Shown piece by piece: positions 6,898-7,339 of a stretch of 7,339 nucleotides of DNA. Position 1 is the stretch's first letter, and each line of letters begins with the position of its first letter. A model generated the notes under the pieces. The model had not been told where the DNA came from. It saw only the letters and a program-made list of their open reading frames with translations, and made no database searches. Position numbers and translations under genes: made by a program. The stretch is from Microcaldota archaeon (GTDB lineage: Archaea; Micrarchaeota; Micrarchaeia; Micrarchaeales; Micrarchaeaceae). Location of the stretch: contig JAJZDT010000159.1 of NCBI GenBank assembly GCA_021851535.1, positions 1 to 7,339 on the forward strand, in the 5' to 3' direction.

Positions 6898-7050
6898 TTA
6901 CTCTAATCGTTGCGTATTTTTTGATTCCTCACAACCTATATGGTCACAACCAGAATCACCAGATTCCAATCGCTGTACTATGTTCGATTCCTCACAACCC
7001 GCATGACCACAACCAGAGTGACCTGCTTTTAACATTCTTTCAATTCCCAT
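6898..7050 (-). CDS. Small Cys/His-rich tandem-repeat peptide (50 aa)
   Basis: This short reading frame encodes 50 residues: a leader-like MGIERMLKA followed by two tandem repeat units. The units are residues 10-30 and 31-50, sharing a core SGCxHxGCEES and an ending QRLE, with 14 of 20 aligned residues identical. Each unit carries one CxHxxC triad (C14, H16, C19 and C35, H37, C40). Evidence that it is a real gene: between the two units several changes are silent third-base changes (Ser TCG/TCA, Gln CAG/CAA, Leu TTG/TTA, Glu GAA/GAG) while Cys, His and Gly are kept; GGTG at 7059-7056 lies five bases before the ATG; and a TTTAAATA box lies at a fitting distance. The stop TAA is at 6900-6898, 40 bases before the Ntn hydrolase. 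I recognise no family. It could bind zinc or another metal, be a protease substrate or adaptor, or be the precursor of a modified peptide. No signal peptide or hydrophobic stretch is present. Confidence 0.7.
   Translation of the reverse strand: MGIERMLKAGHSGCGHAGCEESNIVQRLESGDSGCDHIGCEESKNTQRLE
6901..7023 (-). repeat. Two-unit in-frame tandem repeat of 21 and 20 codons
   Basis: Unit 1 occupies 7023-6961 and unit 2 occupies 6960-6901 on the minus strand. They share the nucleotide cores TCTGGTTGTG and GGTTGTGAGGAATC, while the segment between CEES and QRLE has diverged. Because length is a multiple of three and silent differences are common, it is a coding duplication inside the small peptide gene rather than a structural DNA repeat. 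Confidence 0.85.
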
Positions 7051-7081
7051 TTCCACACCACAATTAATATAAATAAAAGAA

Positions 7082-7089
7082 TATTTAAA
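7082..7089 (-). promoter_or_regulatory. TATA box of the peptide/Ntn hydrolase unit
   Basis: The minus strand reads TTTAAATA, a full match to the archaeal TATA pattern TTTAWATA, preceded by purine-rich GGAAGA that could serve as the TFB recognition element. Its centre is about 35 bases before the ATG at 7050, which predicts a transcript starting near 7056-7060 with a very short leader that just includes the GGTG at 7059-7056. It is the best promoter candidate in the window. Confidence 0.5.
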
Positions 7090-7272
7090 TCTTCCGTAGT
7101 TTCGTACTTTTAATAAACGTTAATCATACTTAATTCTGAATACGTTATTGAGAACCGTTATACAACTTATTGTAATATCAATTCTTTCATCTCGTTTCTG
7201 TTGTATTTTTCATCCAACCATATATTTGTCTATGAAAGATCAGTTTTTAGAAGTCTATTAAGTAGTGACTAA

Positions 7273-7296
7273 TAAAATGATTAACTAATGATTTTA
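7273..7296. repeat. Imperfect inverted repeat, possible operator
   Basis: Arms TAAAATGATTA (7273-7283) and TAATGATTTTA (7286-7296) are complementary at 10 of 11 positions, with a two-base centre. Such a short-spaced AT-rich palindrome could bind a dimeric regulator. It is about 190 bases from the nearest promoter seen here, so if functional it may serve a gene outside the window. Chance is a real possibility in this composition. Confidence 0.25.
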
Positions 7297-7339
7297 CCTC
7301 AGGTCATTTATAAACTACAAAGCATAATCCAACACTGAC

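Larger units (their letters stand above)
7051..7339. other. Non-coding AT-rich region upstream of the minus-strand cassette
   Basis: I find no reading frame of useful length with a ribosome-binding site on either strand, and no tRNA or CRISPR structure. It contains the TATA box at 7089-7082, a small inverted repeat TACAA-CTTA-TTGTA (7161-7174) and a longer imperfect palindrome at 7273-7296. It may be a control region for the cassette, or the flank of a gene beyond the window. Confidence 0.5.

Noticed and set aside
6981..6991. TGTTCGATTCC on the plus strand, resembling a tRNA T-loop
   Set aside because: The flanks do not pair to make a T-stem, and no acceptor, anticodon or D arm is found; the string is the antisense of the peptide repeat codons.
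6901..7023. Direct repeats as a possible mini CRISPR array
   Set aside because: There are only two units joined without spacers, divergence is concentrated at third codon bases, and no cas gene is nearby; a coding repeat explains it.
7232..7261. Short plus-strand frame ATG AAA GAT ... TAA
   Set aside because: It has nine codons, no ribosome-binding core and no supporting feature.

Overview
The window looks archaeal and probably comes from a small-genome, AT-rich lineage. Evidence: a TadA/FlaI-type secretion ATPase is followed by two TadC/FlaJ-like membrane proteins; Ile is often encoded by ATA and Arg by AGG/AGA; most ribosome-binding sites are a GGTG or TGA core five bases before the start; and an archaeal TATA element (TTTAAATA) is present. 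A DPANN-type archaeon (Micrarchaeota/Parvarchaeota-like) is my best guess, but no rRNA or other marker is present to prove it.

Left half (1-4396, plus strand): a tightly packed operon for an archaeal type IV pilus-like or secretion machine. It contains the 3' part of a VirB11/TadA-like ATPase (5' end cut by the window), an unrecognised 305-aa soluble protein with a disordered centre and a helical C-terminus, and two consecutive TadC/FlaJ-like (T2SF domain) inner-membrane platform proteins. Gaps are 0-8 bases, so co-transcription and translational coupling are likely. No pilin or prepilin peptidase is visible.

Centre (4397-4445): a short gap between convergent transcription units, with a small hairpin and a T-run on the minus strand that could end the minus-strand unit.

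Right half (4446-7050, minus strand): an accessory-looking cassette. Reading in its own direction: a TATA promoter; a 50-codon Cys/His-rich peptide made mostly of two copies of a 20-21 residue repeat (core SGCxHxGCEES...QRLE); a stand-alone proteasome-beta-like Ntn hydrolase whose Thr nucleophile directly follows the initiator Met; an unrecognised helical protein with a CPGC motif; and a family-2 glycosyltransferase coupled to it. The last two genes are visibly more AT-rich and Lys/Asn-rich than the pilus operon. The peptide plus Ntn-hydrolase pair is the most unusual thing here: the peptide may be a substrate, a metal-binding partner or a modified product of the cassette, but the sequence alone does not decide.

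Right end (7051-7339): about 290 bases without a supportable gene. It holds the TATA promoter of the minus-strand cassette and an AT-rich imperfect palindrome.
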